Shown: positions 37,450-46,094 of the stretch, piece by piece
Layout: every line of letters starts with the position of its first letter
How positions within the stretch are numbered: position 1 is the first letter of the stretch
NCBI GenBank assembly: GCA_041751955.1
Contig: JBGSIB010000047.1
Span: forward strand, 19,637-83,636
Direction: 5' to 3'
Origin: UBA2040 sp041751955
Lineage (GTDB): Bacteria > Bacteroidota > Bacteroidia > Flavobacteriales_D > Crocinitomicaceae
Length of the DNA: 64,000 bases
The notes under the pieces: generated by a model
What the model was told of the DNA's origin: nothing
The model's input: the letters and a program-made list of their open reading frames with translations, nothing else
Database searches by the model: none
Program-made: the position numbers and the translations under genes

Positions 37450-38655
37450 TCAATTCTTAAGATGATTAACTACCCAGTTCAATTTTGGGTGAATAATACT
37501 TCCCATTCCACGTGTTTCCACCAACTCATTGTCGGGTGAAATTCTGAATTTGGCGAAAATACCAATTTCCTTTACAAATTCTCGATTGGCTCCCATAAAT
37601 AATCCGATTCGATACACCCCTGACATCAAGAGATCGGCAGGAATGCCAACCTGAATTAAATACTTTCCAGCAGGAAGGTCTTTCACTTCATATCCATTTC
37701 GAAAACCGAAAGAATCGATGAAGACGTTCACTCCATTCATATTTACGACGAAAACAGCAATTTCGAAAGACCCTTTGGCTACCAATTTGGTACAATGAAA
37801 ACGGATGGCGAAATCCGAAGAAGTAGCCAATTGACCGTCATTTTCGATGGGAATTTCTTCAATAAGGTCAATCTGAAATTGGTCAATTTTAAAAGGTAAT
37901 TCTTGTAAGATAGAAAATCTAGCCTCCTGTATGGGTTGCACCAAACCAGAGCGAACGAGAGCGCCGGCATTGCTGTCCATCAATTCGTAAAAGTGATTCA
38001 CCACCTCATGAGAATTTCCTTCCAGAATGATTTGTCCGTCTTCGAATAACAAACAGCGATCACAGTGTTCAACTATCAATTCTAGATGATGACTAGCCAA
38101 AACAATGGCCGTTCCGCGTGCTTTCAATTCCTTTAGTTTGGAATAGCATTTTCGTTTGAAATCAGTGTCCCCCACAGCAATCACCTCATCCAATAATAAA
38201 ATGGAAATTTTGGAATGAAAGGCAATGGAAAATGCTAATCGTAGGTACATTCCGCTAGAATAATGTTTTACAGGCATATCCATGAACTCTTTCAAACCAG
38301 AAAATTCGACTATATCGTTGTACACGTCTTTGACTTCCTTTTTGGAATAACCCAGAAGCATTGCACTCAAATAAATATTTTCTTCACCCGATAAATCGGC
38401 ATGAAATCCTGTTCCAATATCGATGATAGAGGTGAGTTGTCCTTCGTAGGTAATTTCACCAGATGTTGGCGCAGTAATTTGACTCAGCACTTTGAGCAAG
38501 GTACTTTTCCCTGCACCATTGCGACCAATCACACCAAGAATTTCGCCCTTTTTTAAATCAAACGAAACCTTATCGAGAGCGAACAAGTCTTGGCCATTCT
38601 TTCGAAATGTCTTCGTCAATGAATCGACTGCCAATATCACTTGGTTGCTCTGCAT
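37450..38655 (-). CDS. wzt: ABC transporter ATPase for polysaccharide export (Wzt type)
   Basis: A 401-residue ATPase. Walker A is GRNGAGKST (44-52), the signature is YSSGMYLRLAF, and Walker B is ILLLDEV. After residue about 250 comes a C-terminal beta-rich extension like the glycan-binding domain of Wzt proteins, which recognises the finished end of the chain before export. The partner permease (wzm) is encoded 8.5 kb upstream on the same strand, with the tailoring genes between them. That placement links export directly to the oxidised, sulfated or methylated glycan. A 133-base gap precedes it, so it may have its own promoter. Confidence 0.9.
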   Translation of the reverse strand: MQSNQVILAVDSLTKTFRKNGQDLFALDKVSFDLKKGEILGVIGRNGAGKSTLLKVLSQITAPTSGEITYEGQLTSIIDIGTGFHADLSGEENIYLSAMLLGYSKKEVKDVYNDIVEFSGLKEFMDMPVKHYSSGMYLRLAFSIAFHSKISILLLDEVIAVGDTDFKRKCYSKLKELKARGTAIVLASHHLELIVEHCDRCLLFEDGQIILEGNSHEVVNHFYELMDSNAGALVRSGLVQPIQEARFSILQELPFKIDQFQIDLIEEIPIENDGQLATSSDFAIRFHCTKLVAKGSFEIAVFVVNMNGVNVFIDSFGFRNGYEVKDLPAGKYLIQVGIPADLLMSGVYRIGLFMGANREFVKEIGIFAKFRISPDNELVETRGMGSIIHPKLNWVVNHLKN

Positions 38656-38788
38656 TCTAATAAGGTTTGTTTATTATCTCTTTGAAATTCTTTCAAAGGT
38701 AAATTAAATGTTTTGACATGCCGATGTGACTGAATACTTTTAGTTAAATAAATGATAATCAAAGTTTTGATCATTGTGGTTTATCGTG

Positions 38789-40021
38789 TTATTGTATCAT
38801 TCCAGCGGCAACTGTAGCGTTTGTTGACCTATCAATCAAGATAAAACTTCCCATTTCCTTATTGAATTCAAAGGGGTCATATGGCATTTCTCGGTTTAAT
38901 TTCAAGTTGATTTTTGCGATATCGTTAGGATGAAGTGTTTCTTTATTTGTTATTTCCTTCATCGACTTCATTTCGATTACCGCTTGAATGTTAAGCATTT
39001 CAAGTTTGTATTCTCCAGAAATGTGCTGAAGTGAAAGTTGCTGTTCGCGAACGAATGAATGGCTGCTTAGCCAACAGATAGTCGCAGAAATTTCATTGCT
39101 GAATATAGGTAGATGCTCACCTGAAACCAATATGTCTCCTCGTTTCAAATCATCCTTTTGAAGTTTAAGTGTACCAGAAGCATTTTTGGGCAATCGCTTT
39201 TGGGAAAGAGAACCCACCAAAAGTTCAGTAAAAAAAACAGGGGGTTTCAGCGGAAAGTTTTGAAGAATTGTATCGTAATTCAACTCACCGTGTAGCATTT
39301 TTACTCCGTAATGAAACGACCCATCTTTTTCGCCCAAAAGACATTGCACCAAGCATCTAACACTTTCGTTGCGGTCTATTTCCTCTTGAGGTAAATCTTC
39401 TAAAATATTCAAAAGCGAGGGTTCTTTGTACCAAAACATCTGCTGAGATTTCTCTGCCACATTGTCTCCAGCGAGTGCAGAAATTGGCACAAAAACTACA
39501 TTTTTAAGCTTGAAAACATTAGAAAGAGCATCGTATTCTTCTTTTATCTCAGTAAAAACTGATTCTTTCCAATGCAGCAAGTCCATTTTATTGACACAAA
39601 CGATAATATTCGGGATTCTCAAAAGTCCAGCAATAAATGAATGTCTCTTCGTTTGCTCGGTAATACCTATAGTGGCATCAATAAGAATAATCAACGCATT
39701 GGCCGTCGATGCACCCGTAATCATGTTTCGTGTAAATTCGAAATGACCCGGCGTGTCAGCGAGAATAAATTTTCGTTTTGGGGTTGAAAAATAACGATAG
39801 GCAACATCAATTGTGATGCCTTGCTCCACCTCTTCTCGGAGACCATCGGTAAACAAGGACAAATCCAAAACTGCCTTTCCCTTTCGAATACTTAGCCGTT
39901 CAACAGCCGAGAGTTGGTCCTCGAAAATGGACTTGGAATCGTAGAGTAATCTGCCAATCAGCGTGCTTTTGCCGTTGTCAACACTGCCGGCTGTTGCTAT
40001 TCTTAAAATCCCGTCGCTCAT
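38789..40021 (-). CDS. cysN: Sulfate adenylyltransferase GTPase subunit
   Basis: A 410-residue translation-factor-like GTPase that drives ATP sulfurylase: sulfate plus ATP gives APS. The P-loop is GSVDNGKST (12-20). The G3 motif is DTPGHFEFTRNM near 92, and the G4 motif NKMD follows near 145; EF-Tu-like beta-barrels occupy the C-terminal half. Its ATG overlaps the cysD stop by one base (TAATG). With CysD and CysC it forms a complete PAPS-making set in one operon with two sulfotransferase genes nearby. Confidence 0.94.
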   Translation of the reverse strand: MSDGILRIATAGSVDNGKSTLIGRLLYDSKSIFEDQLSAVERLSIRKGKAVLDLSLFTDGLREEVEQGITIDVAYRYFSTPKRKFILADTPGHFEFTRNMITGASTANALIILIDATIGITEQTKRHSFIAGLLRIPNIIVCVNKMDLLHWKESVFTEIKEEYDALSNVFKLKNVVFVPISALAGDNVAEKSQQMFWYKEPSLLNILEDLPQEEIDRNESVRCLVQCLLGEKDGSFHYGVKMLHGELNYDTILQNFPLKPPVFFTELLVGSLSQKRLPKNASGTLKLQKDDLKRGDILVSGEHLPIFSNEISATICWLSSHSFVREQQLSLQHISGEYKLEMLNIQAVIEMKSMKEITNKETLHPNDIAKINLKLNREMPYDPFEFNKEMGSFILIDRSTNATVAAGMIQ

Positions 40022-40926
40022 TAGAAATATCCTTTTCGTTTTCGGTCTTCCATCGAAGATTCAGACCGTTTATCATCTGCCCGATTACCGCGTTCGGTTT
40101 GTCGCATTGCACGCACTTCGGCTACAATTTTTTCGATTGTATCTGCCTCCGACTCAATACCACCCGTGATGGTTATATCTCCGAGTGTTCTGAACCGAAC
40201 TTTCTTTTTCTCAACTTTTTCATCGTTTCGCAAAGTAATGAACTCCGAAAAAGGTATCCATGAATTATTCCGATAAATCACTTCTCGCTCATGGGCGAAA
40301 TACAGGGAAGGTAGTTCTATCTTCTCGCGTTGGATATAAGCCCAAATATCTGCCTCGGTCCAATTACTGATTGGAAAAGCACGGAAATGTTCGCCTTTAT
40401 GGTGGCTTGCATTGAACAGGTTCCACAATTCAGGACGCTGATTTTTTGGGTCCCAGTTCCCAGATTGATCTCGGTGGGAAAAAAAGCGTTCTTTCGCTCT
40501 AGATTTCTCTTCGTCGCGACGAGCCCCTCCCATGGCGCAATCAATTTTATGTTCCTTCAAGGTATCCAAGAGGGTTTGAATTTGCAATTCGTTGCGCGAA
40601 GCATCCTGCCCAGTTTCGTCCATTACCCTGCCTTTATCAATGGATTCTTGCACCGAACCGACAATCAATCGAATGTTGAATTTTTTTACGAGTTGATCAC
40701 GAAATTCAATGGTTTCCTGAAAATTGTGTCCTGTATCTATGTGCAAAAACGGGAACGGAATATTCAGCGGATAAAACGCTTTCAGAGCCAAATGTGTCAA
40801 TGTAATTGAATCCTTTCCTCCTGAAAATAGAATGACTGGATTTTTGAATTTTGCAAAGACTTCTCGAATGACAAAAATTGCCTCCGCCTCCAATTCATCA
40901 AGATAACTCTTTCCTTTTTCCGACAT
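40021..40926 (-). CDS. cysD: Sulfate adenylyltransferase catalytic subunit
   Basis: A 301-residue PP-loop ATPase; with CysN it converts sulfate and ATP to APS. The PP-motif LFSGGKDSITL has its core at 35-40, and the N-terminal YLDELEAEAIFVIREV is typical of CysD. The ATG at 40926 is preferred over an in-frame TTG at 40959: it overlaps the cysC stop by one base and matches the usual start of CysD. The GARRDEEKSRAKER stretch is also characteristic. Coupled to cysN downstream. Confidence 0.95.
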   Translation of the reverse strand: MSEKGKSYLDELEAEAIFVIREVFAKFKNPVILFSGGKDSITLTHLALKAFYPLNIPFPFLHIDTGHNFQETIEFRDQLVKKFNIRLIVGSVQESIDKGRVMDETGQDASRNELQIQTLLDTLKEHKIDCAMGGARRDEEKSRAKERFFSHRDQSGNWDPKNQRPELWNLFNASHHKGEHFRAFPISNWTEADIWAYIQREKIELPSLYFAHEREVIYRNNSWIPFSEFITLRNDEKVEKKKVRFRTLGDITITGGIESEADTIEKIVAEVRAMRQTERGNRADDKRSESSMEDRKRKGYF

Positions 40927-41519
40927 CAGAGCGCAATTTTTGGTTGAATGACTTTCCAAATCTTATCAACGGCTTCGTTTACAGACTCCGTCTCTGTTCG
41001 AATTTCAATATCCGCTTTTTTTGGTGCCTCATACGGTGAGGAAATTCCTGTGAAATCAGAAATTTCACCAACTCTCGCTTTTTTATAGAGTCCTTTTGGA
41101 TCTCTTTCCTCACAAATCGCCAAAGAGGTATTCACGTATACTTCCAAAAAATTATCTGGGCCAATTGTTTGTTTGGCAATAGCTCGGTCTTCTTTAAAAG
41201 GTGAAATAAACGACGTAATCACCACTGTTCCTGCGTCCACAAAAAGTTTGGCTATTTCTCCAGCTCGACGAATATTTTCTTTTCTGTCTTCATCCGAAAA
41301 ATTGAGATCACTGCAAATTCCGTGACGCATGTTGTCACCGTCAAGAATGCAGGTGTGAATCCGCTCCGAAAGCAATTTTTGTTCAAGTGCATCCGCAATG
41401 GTTGATTTACCAGCACCCGACAATCCTGTGAACCAAATGGCGAGTGGCTTATGACCGTTAGCCATCATTCGATTGTTGACCGTTGCTTTGAAATGTTGGG
41501 GTTGGACGTTTTTTGTCAT
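40926..41519 (-). CDS. cysC: Adenylylsulfate kinase
   Basis: Phosphorylates APS to PAPS, the sulfate donor for sulfotransferases. The 197-residue protein has Walker A GLSGAGKST (32-40) and the APS-site stretch DGDNMRHGICSDLNFS, followed by the lid region around YKKARVGEISDFTG. It is 21 bases after the methyltransferase stop, and its own stop overlaps cysD. No cysH (PAPS reductase) is present in the window, so the PAPS appears intended for sulfation rather than for making sulfide. Confidence 0.95.
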   Translation of the reverse strand: MTKNVQPQHFKATVNNRMMANGHKPLAIWFTGLSGAGKSTIADALEQKLLSERIHTCILDGDNMRHGICSDLNFSDEDRKENIRRAGEIAKLFVDAGTVVITSFISPFKEDRAIAKQTIGPDNFLEVYVNTSLAICEERDPKGLYKKARVGEISDFTGISSPYEAPKKADIEIRTETESVNEAVDKIWKVIQPKIAL

Positions 41520-41540
41520 TTTATCAAGGAGTCGAAGATC

Positions 41541-42512
41541 TTACAATTCTTCTTGTTTACGATTGTGCATCTGCATGTAAAACAAATTTTGCAAGAAATA
41601 GCGGTTGTTTCCGTATTCCAGCGCGTTCCATGGTTTTATACACGTGATTTCGAAAAAATCCACTGGAAAAACATATTCCTGTAAGTTTTCAATTTTATTA
41701 ATTCCTGTTAATTCTTGAAAATCATTTGAAATGGTCAAATTCTCAAAATCCTCTAAAGGCAAATCTATTGTCTTTACACTGGATAAGATATAGCCCTTCT
41801 TGCGGATGAATTTCAATACTTCGTATAAATCCACGATGTTGTAGCGATAAGCATCATTTATATTTTTGACTTCTCGTTGAATGTCATTTTTCAAAGATTC
41901 TATAGCAGCTTCTTTGATGAACAAATCCTTGATGTATAATTTTCCGCCCGGTTTCAGCATTCCCCAAGCCGAATTGAGCACTTGTTCGTGGTTCGTGGCA
42001 TGACCGAAGGATTCTAAGAAATAAATGACGTCAAAACTATCGGCTTCATAATATTTTTCCAATTGGTGATAATCGCCGTGCGTGACATTTACTTTTCCCT
42101 CTAGGCCATCTTCAGCAATAAATGCTCGTGCCTTTTCGACCTGATCCTCTGAAATCGTGATGGCTTCAACTTGTACCCCAGCATTTTTGGCGAAATAGCG
42201 TGCAGGTCCGCAAACTCCACATCCTGCATCCAAAACACGTTGACCTTGCTCAAAACCAATGGTCTCAATCTGGTAATCGAGCAACTTTTTCACATCCGTT
42301 GTCCGAAATGCTTGAATGACCTCACCATAAACTTTTAGGAAATTATCTGTTTGGGCGTTGTAGAAATCGCCCACTTCTCTGGCAGAATGGTCTGTCTTTG
42401 GTCGCGTAACATTTGTTCGAGATTTATTTCGTGTTCGCATCAATAAAATCAGCAAGCCGAAACAGCACAGCGCGAGGAAGATAATCAAAACGATAAAAAT
42501 TGTTGATTCCAT
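41541..42512 (-). CDS. Membrane-anchored class I SAM-dependent methyltransferase
   Basis: A 323-residue protein with an N-terminal membrane helix (about 4-25) and a Rossmann-type methyltransferase domain from about 60. Motif I is VLDAGCGVCGPARYFA, with the acidic residue of motif II shortly after in ITISEDQVEKA and a post-motif LKPGGKLYIKDLF. The pattern resembles small-molecule O- or C-methyltransferases of the sterol/tocopherol type. It sits nine bases after the last PhyH gene and 21 bases before cysC. A sugar or lipid-linked glycan acceptor is inferred from context. The membrane anchor suggests that it works at the inner face of the membrane. Confidence 0.82.
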   Translation of the reverse strand: MESTIFIVLIIFLALCCFGLLILLMRTRNKSRTNVTRPKTDHSAREVGDFYNAQTDNFLKVYGEVIQAFRTTDVKKLLDYQIETIGFEQGQRVLDAGCGVCGPARYFAKNAGVQVEAITISEDQVEKARAFIAEDGLEGKVNVTHGDYHQLEKYYEADSFDVIYFLESFGHATNHEQVLNSAWGMLKPGGKLYIKDLFIKEAAIESLKNDIQREVKNINDAYRYNIVDLYEVLKFIRKKGYILSSVKTIDLPLEDFENLTISNDFQELTGINKIENLQEYVFPVDFFEITCIKPWNALEYGNNRYFLQNLFYMQMHNRKQEEL

Positions 42513-42521
42513 CTAGTTCAA

Positions 42522-43379
42522 TTAGCGACAAAATAATTTTTGAAAAAATCCTTTTTTGATCTTCTCTTCTTTGCTCATTCCCAAATATATTTTTTCAAAT
42601 TCAGATTGAGACAATTGTTTATTCGGGTGTTCGAAGGTGCGGCATAATGTTAATCCAACCGGACCCGTTTCCCGATCATTTTCAAAAAAGAAATTGGGAT
42701 GCGAATCATATTCTTCCACCAAATCCCCATTTTGATGGTAGTATTTCATTTCCACATTTGTTGGAACGACTCCCATCACATAAGCCAAGCGAAGTTGGTC
42801 AGTATTGTTTTGCGGGGAAGAATGCCACAAAGCATGATCGTACATTACGGCTTGACCACGATTCATATTCAAGGAAAACATGTGTTGATCCACTTCGCTT
42901 GAAATCTGATACAAAACAGGAGCAACTTTTGGTCCGCGAAACGTGGTTTGTTTCAAATGACTATGCGGAAGAATGCGCATGGCTCCATTTTCCTCATTCA
43001 CATCCACCAGCGGAATCCACAAGTTGTAGGATCTAGCTTTGGTTTCATCGACCAAATTCCAATCTTGATGCAAGGGAAGAATTCCTTTTTCGCCTGGAGC
43101 TTTGGAAATGAATGCTCCTCCAAGCAAATGAATGTTTTCAAATTTCGATTCAATTCGTTTTGCTAGCAATACTTGCACACGATCACTGATTTCTTTTCGC
43201 TTTGCTTTGTCTTCGAGATGTGTTGTTGCATAAAATCCGTCGGGTTTTTCCTCGTGATATTCGTCAAAAATAGCGGTCAATTGATCGATTAATTCCTCGT
43301 TCAAAAGATCGAAAACAGCGTAACCTTGCGATAACAACTGATTCGTTTGTATCTCGTCGACAAATTTCAAGTTATTCAT
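42522..43379 (-). CDS. PhyH-family Fe(II)/2-oxoglutarate dioxygenase 7
   Basis: A 285-residue member, last of the five tandem minus-strand PhyH genes. The triad is HQD in LPLHQDWNLVDE and the distal His in DHALWHSSPQN, with the co-substrate Arg in DQLRLAYVMG. The shared group signature VNEENGAMRILPHSH is present. Its ATG overlaps the stop of the preceding PhyH gene by four bases (ATGA). Predicted to oxidise a glycan or lipid precursor; the substrate is unknown. Confidence 0.88.
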   Translation of the reverse strand: MNNLKFVDEIQTNQLLSQGYAVFDLLNEELIDQLTAIFDEYHEEKPDGFYATTHLEDKAKRKEISDRVQVLLAKRIESKFENIHLLGGAFISKAPGEKGILPLHQDWNLVDETKARSYNLWIPLVDVNEENGAMRILPHSHLKQTTFRGPKVAPVLYQISSEVDQHMFSLNMNRGQAVMYDHALWHSSPQNNTDQLRLAYVMGVVPTNVEMKYYHQNGDLVEEYDSHPNFFFENDRETGPVGLTLCRTFEHPNKQLSQSEFEKIYLGMSKEEKIKKGFFQKLFCR

Positions 43380-44251
43380 CCGCGACCGAATATTCGTTGT
43401 AAAAAAGGAACTTTTTGGACTGGAATTGCTTTTCCGAGATGTCGGTTCAAATCCAATTCTGTCATTTGAGGAATTTCGTAATCGAAAAACTGTTTGCTTT
43501 CGCCCATTAAAGGTCGATTGTAAATAGCATCCATAAAATTTTCGAAGCGCAGTAAAAAATCATCATTTTGTGCAAACTCTTCAATTTGTTTGCGTTCTGG
43601 ATCCCAATAATGAAATTTGAGTGGTGCTTTTGCACTAATCAAACCTGTAGTGATCGCTGGACGGATCTCGCTCGAATTGTTTGGTTTAGAATAATGAATG
43701 GTCGCTTGATTGAGCACAACGACCTCGCCCACTTTCGCATTCACGACTGTCAATTCAGGCAAAATTTTCGATTCCAAACCTTTAAAAGACATGGGTAAAG
43801 TTGGCGCCCGCAGTGCATTGTTCCAGCGGTGACTTCCTTTCATCAATTCAAGCGTTCCGTTCTCTTCATTTGTATCGGTGAGAGGAATCCACACATTGGC
43901 TGCGTAGTAATTGGCTTCATCAACAATTGTCCAATCTTGGTGCATGGGCATTTCGCTATGCGGACCAATTCCTTTGATTAAGTAAGCAGCACCAATCAAT
44001 CGATAATTCTCGAACTGCTCCTCGATTTTAGGTTGAATAATTTCTTTGATTCGATCGCTAATTTCTGTTTTGAGGTCAAAATCCTCCAAATAGCTGGAAG
44101 AAAAAAAGGCATTTCTTTTCTCAGGGAAATAATGTTGGCGCAAAGTGTCCAATTCCTGGATTTCTTCCTCACCGAGCAAAGCAATTTTCACAAAACCATC
44201 CTTCTCGAATTGTTCTTGAACTGCCTCATCCTTAAATATTGCTTCTCTCAT
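43376..44251 (-). CDS. PhyH-family Fe(II)/2-oxoglutarate dioxygenase 6
   Basis: A 291-residue paralog. The triad is HQD in MPMHQDWTIVDE and the distal His in NQATIHYSKPNN, with the Arg in EIRPAITTG. The ATG at 44251 (protein start MREAIFKDEAVQEQF) is preferred over the ATG at 44284: it aligns with the starts of the paralogs and lies just after the upstream stop at 44257 instead of overlapping it by 28 bases. It overlaps the next PhyH gene by four bases. Confidence 0.87.
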   Translation of the reverse strand: MREAIFKDEAVQEQFEKDGFVKIALLGEEEIQELDTLRQHYFPEKRNAFFSSSYLEDFDLKTEISDRIKEIIQPKIEEQFENYRLIGAAYLIKGIGPHSEMPMHQDWTIVDEANYYAANVWIPLTDTNEENGTLELMKGSHRWNNALRAPTLPMSFKGLESKILPELTVVNAKVGEVVVLNQATIHYSKPNNSSEIRPAITTGLISAKAPLKFHYWDPERKQIEEFAQNDDFLLRFENFMDAIYNRPLMGESKQFFDYEIPQMTELDLNRHLGKAIPVQKVPFLQRIFGRG

Positions 44252-44256
44252 CGGTT

Positions 44257-45174
44257 TTATTTTGCAAATATTTGGTTCCACCATGATTTTTTCACCACCA
44301 AGGGTTGCCCAATTTCTTTTCTTGGAATCGACACATTCAATTCGTGTTCAATTTGATCTACGGTTAATTTCGGGAAATCGTAAGGAAACAAACCTAGGCT
44401 TTTTCCTATGCTCGGTCGACTAAAAATATTGTGTCCGAAATTCTCAAATTTCTCTAGAAAATCGTCTTCTTGCTCAAACATCTCAATGTTTTGTCCATGC
44501 TTTTCTTTGTCCCAATAACAAATTTTGATTCTTGCCTCTTGATGCGCTACGAAAGTGTTGATTGTTGGACGTTCCGCATGCGATAAGTTGGGTGGAGAAT
44601 TGTGAATGATACTTTGATCAAAAATAATCGCTTCACCTGCCTTCAGATAGCACGGTTGCATCAATCCCCTTACCTCATCTTTGAGATTATCGTAGATATC
44701 TGGAATTGATGAACCCCGATAAGTTTTATAAAACCTATGGCTTTTTGGTAAAATTTCGATTGCTCCATTCGTTTCATTCAAATCAATCATAGGACACCAA
44801 ATATTGATGCCTGAGTACAAATCTTCATCCACCAATGTCATGTCTTGATGCATAATCAAACGGCTGTCTTCCCCAGGAGCCTTTACGATAAAGCTCGAAA
44901 AGAAAATTTTGTAATTCGAGAAAAGTGCATCAATTTCATTAGCGCAAATCTCACGAATGGAACGATTTACCAATTCACGGTGTTCTACATTATTGGCAAA
45001 GGTTGTTGAAAAAAAACCCTTTACTCCTTCTGGATAACAGTGTTTGTATACCCCGAATAATTTGTCAATTTGCTTTTCGCTTATGAACGGAACGATCACG
45101 TAACCGTTTTCATGAAACTGTTTTTGCAAATCGGGATTTTTAAAAATGCCACGTTTTTGAGAGAAATCGATCAT
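44257..45174 (-). CDS. PhyH-family Fe(II)/2-oxoglutarate dioxygenase 5
   Basis: A 305-residue paralog. The triad is HQD in LIMHQDMTLVDE and the distal His in DQSIIHNSPPNL, with the Arg in AERPTINTF. The group signature LNETNGAIEILPKSH is present. It differs from most paralogs in HQDM rather than HQDW. Its ATG overlaps the stop of the upstream paralog by four bases (ATGA), as in the other tandem pairs. Confidence 0.88.
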   Translation of the reverse strand: MIDFSQKRGIFKNPDLQKQFHENGYVIVPFISEKQIDKLFGVYKHCYPEGVKGFFSTTFANNVEHRELVNRSIREICANEIDALFSNYKIFFSSFIVKAPGEDSRLIMHQDMTLVDEDLYSGINIWCPMIDLNETNGAIEILPKSHRFYKTYRGSSIPDIYDNLKDEVRGLMQPCYLKAGEAIIFDQSIIHNSPPNLSHAERPTINTFVAHQEARIKICYWDKEKHGQNIEMFEQEDDFLEKFENFGHNIFSRPSIGKSLGLFPYDFPKLTVDQIEHELNVSIPRKEIGQPLVVKKSWWNQIFAK

Positions 45175-46094
45175 CCACCTTTCAATTTAGCGCGTACTTT
45201 TCCCCACCAATTCAGAGAAACTTCATCAAAACGAGCGTGATTTAATTTTGCGGCAAATTCCTCAATGGTTAAATCGAAAGGAGTATAACTAAACGACTTA
45301 ACTCTTGGAACATCCTCAGCTGGTTTTTTCCAAGGATTGAATTTCATGTAAAAATCTTTATCAACTTCAAGCACCTCAACTTGGGTTCTGTTTTTTGCCA
45401 AATCCATATGGAAATGAATTGATTTCTCTTCTTTTGGAATCAAGATCAACTGTATGGCCAAGCGCAGTCCATCCGTTTGGTTGGGTGAAGAATAATGAAC
45501 AATACTATCGTCCAAAATTACCGCATTGCCTGCCTTTGTTGGAATCGGCTGCATGAAGTGTTTAATGATTTCATTTTGAATTTCCAATAATTCCGATTTA
45601 ATCATTGGGCCGCGAACTTCACCAAAACGCTTGTGACTTCCGGGTACAACTTCGAGCGTTCCATTTTCCTTGTTGCTATCCACCAAAGGACACCAAATCG
45701 AAACGGTGGCACATTTATGTTCGTCGGCAAATGCCCAATTTTGATGCAAAGGTACTTCCCCTCCGTCCTCCATTTTCCGAATAAAATTGGCGATAATTGG
45801 CTTGTAATCATCCAAATAATCTCCTACTCGCGCCATAAAAGCCGACGTTATCATGTCGAAGACTTTTTGTTTGTAGTCTGAATTTTTATCGATAAAAGTG
45901 AAATCATAGGTAATCTCAGATTGAGATTGATATTTTTCATCCTCAGGTCCCAATTTTCCTCCGCTCTCGTTTAGTGAATCGAAGTAATACTTTTTTAGCA
46001 TTTCTACTTCATCGGCCTTTAAAAAAGGAACTTCGACGTAACCGTTCTTTTGAAACTGTGCCTCTAAATCGTTAGCAAGAAATGTTCTTCTCAT
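45171..46094 (-). CDS. PhyH-family protein 4 with altered HQN triad
   Basis: A 307-residue paralog in which the metal-binding Asp is replaced by Asn: the first motif reads PLHQNWAFADE (H117, N119), and the codon is AAT. The distal H200 (DDSIVHYSSPNQ) and co-substrate R211 are kept, as is the NKENGTLEVVPGSH signature, so the fold is intact. It may be an inactive partner, or an enzyme with changed chemistry. The ATG at 46094 is chosen over TTG at 46130, because it gives the same four-base overlap (ATGA) with the upstream paralog seen elsewhere in the array. Confidence 0.87.
   Translation of the reverse strand: MRRTFLANDLEAQFQKNGYVEVPFLKADEVEMLKKYYFDSLNESGGKLGPEDEKYQSQSEITYDFTFIDKNSDYKQKVFDMITSAFMARVGDYLDDYKPIIANFIRKMEDGGEVPLHQNWAFADEHKCATVSIWCPLVDSNKENGTLEVVPGSHKRFGEVRGPMIKSELLEIQNEIIKHFMQPIPTKAGNAVILDDSIVHYSSPNQTDGLRLAIQLILIPKEEKSIHFHMDLAKNRTQVEVLEVDKDFYMKFNPWKKPAEDVPRVKSFSYTPFDLTIEEFAAKLNHARFDEVSLNWWGKVRAKLKGG

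Noticed and set aside
38656..38788. Terminator between cysN and wzt
   Set aside because: The palindrome around 38747-38772 is AT-rich, short and lacks a T-tract; transcription may read through.
40330..40809. 159-codon plus-strand frame within cysD
   Set aside because: Entirely antisense to an unambiguous CysD and without any recognisable motif.
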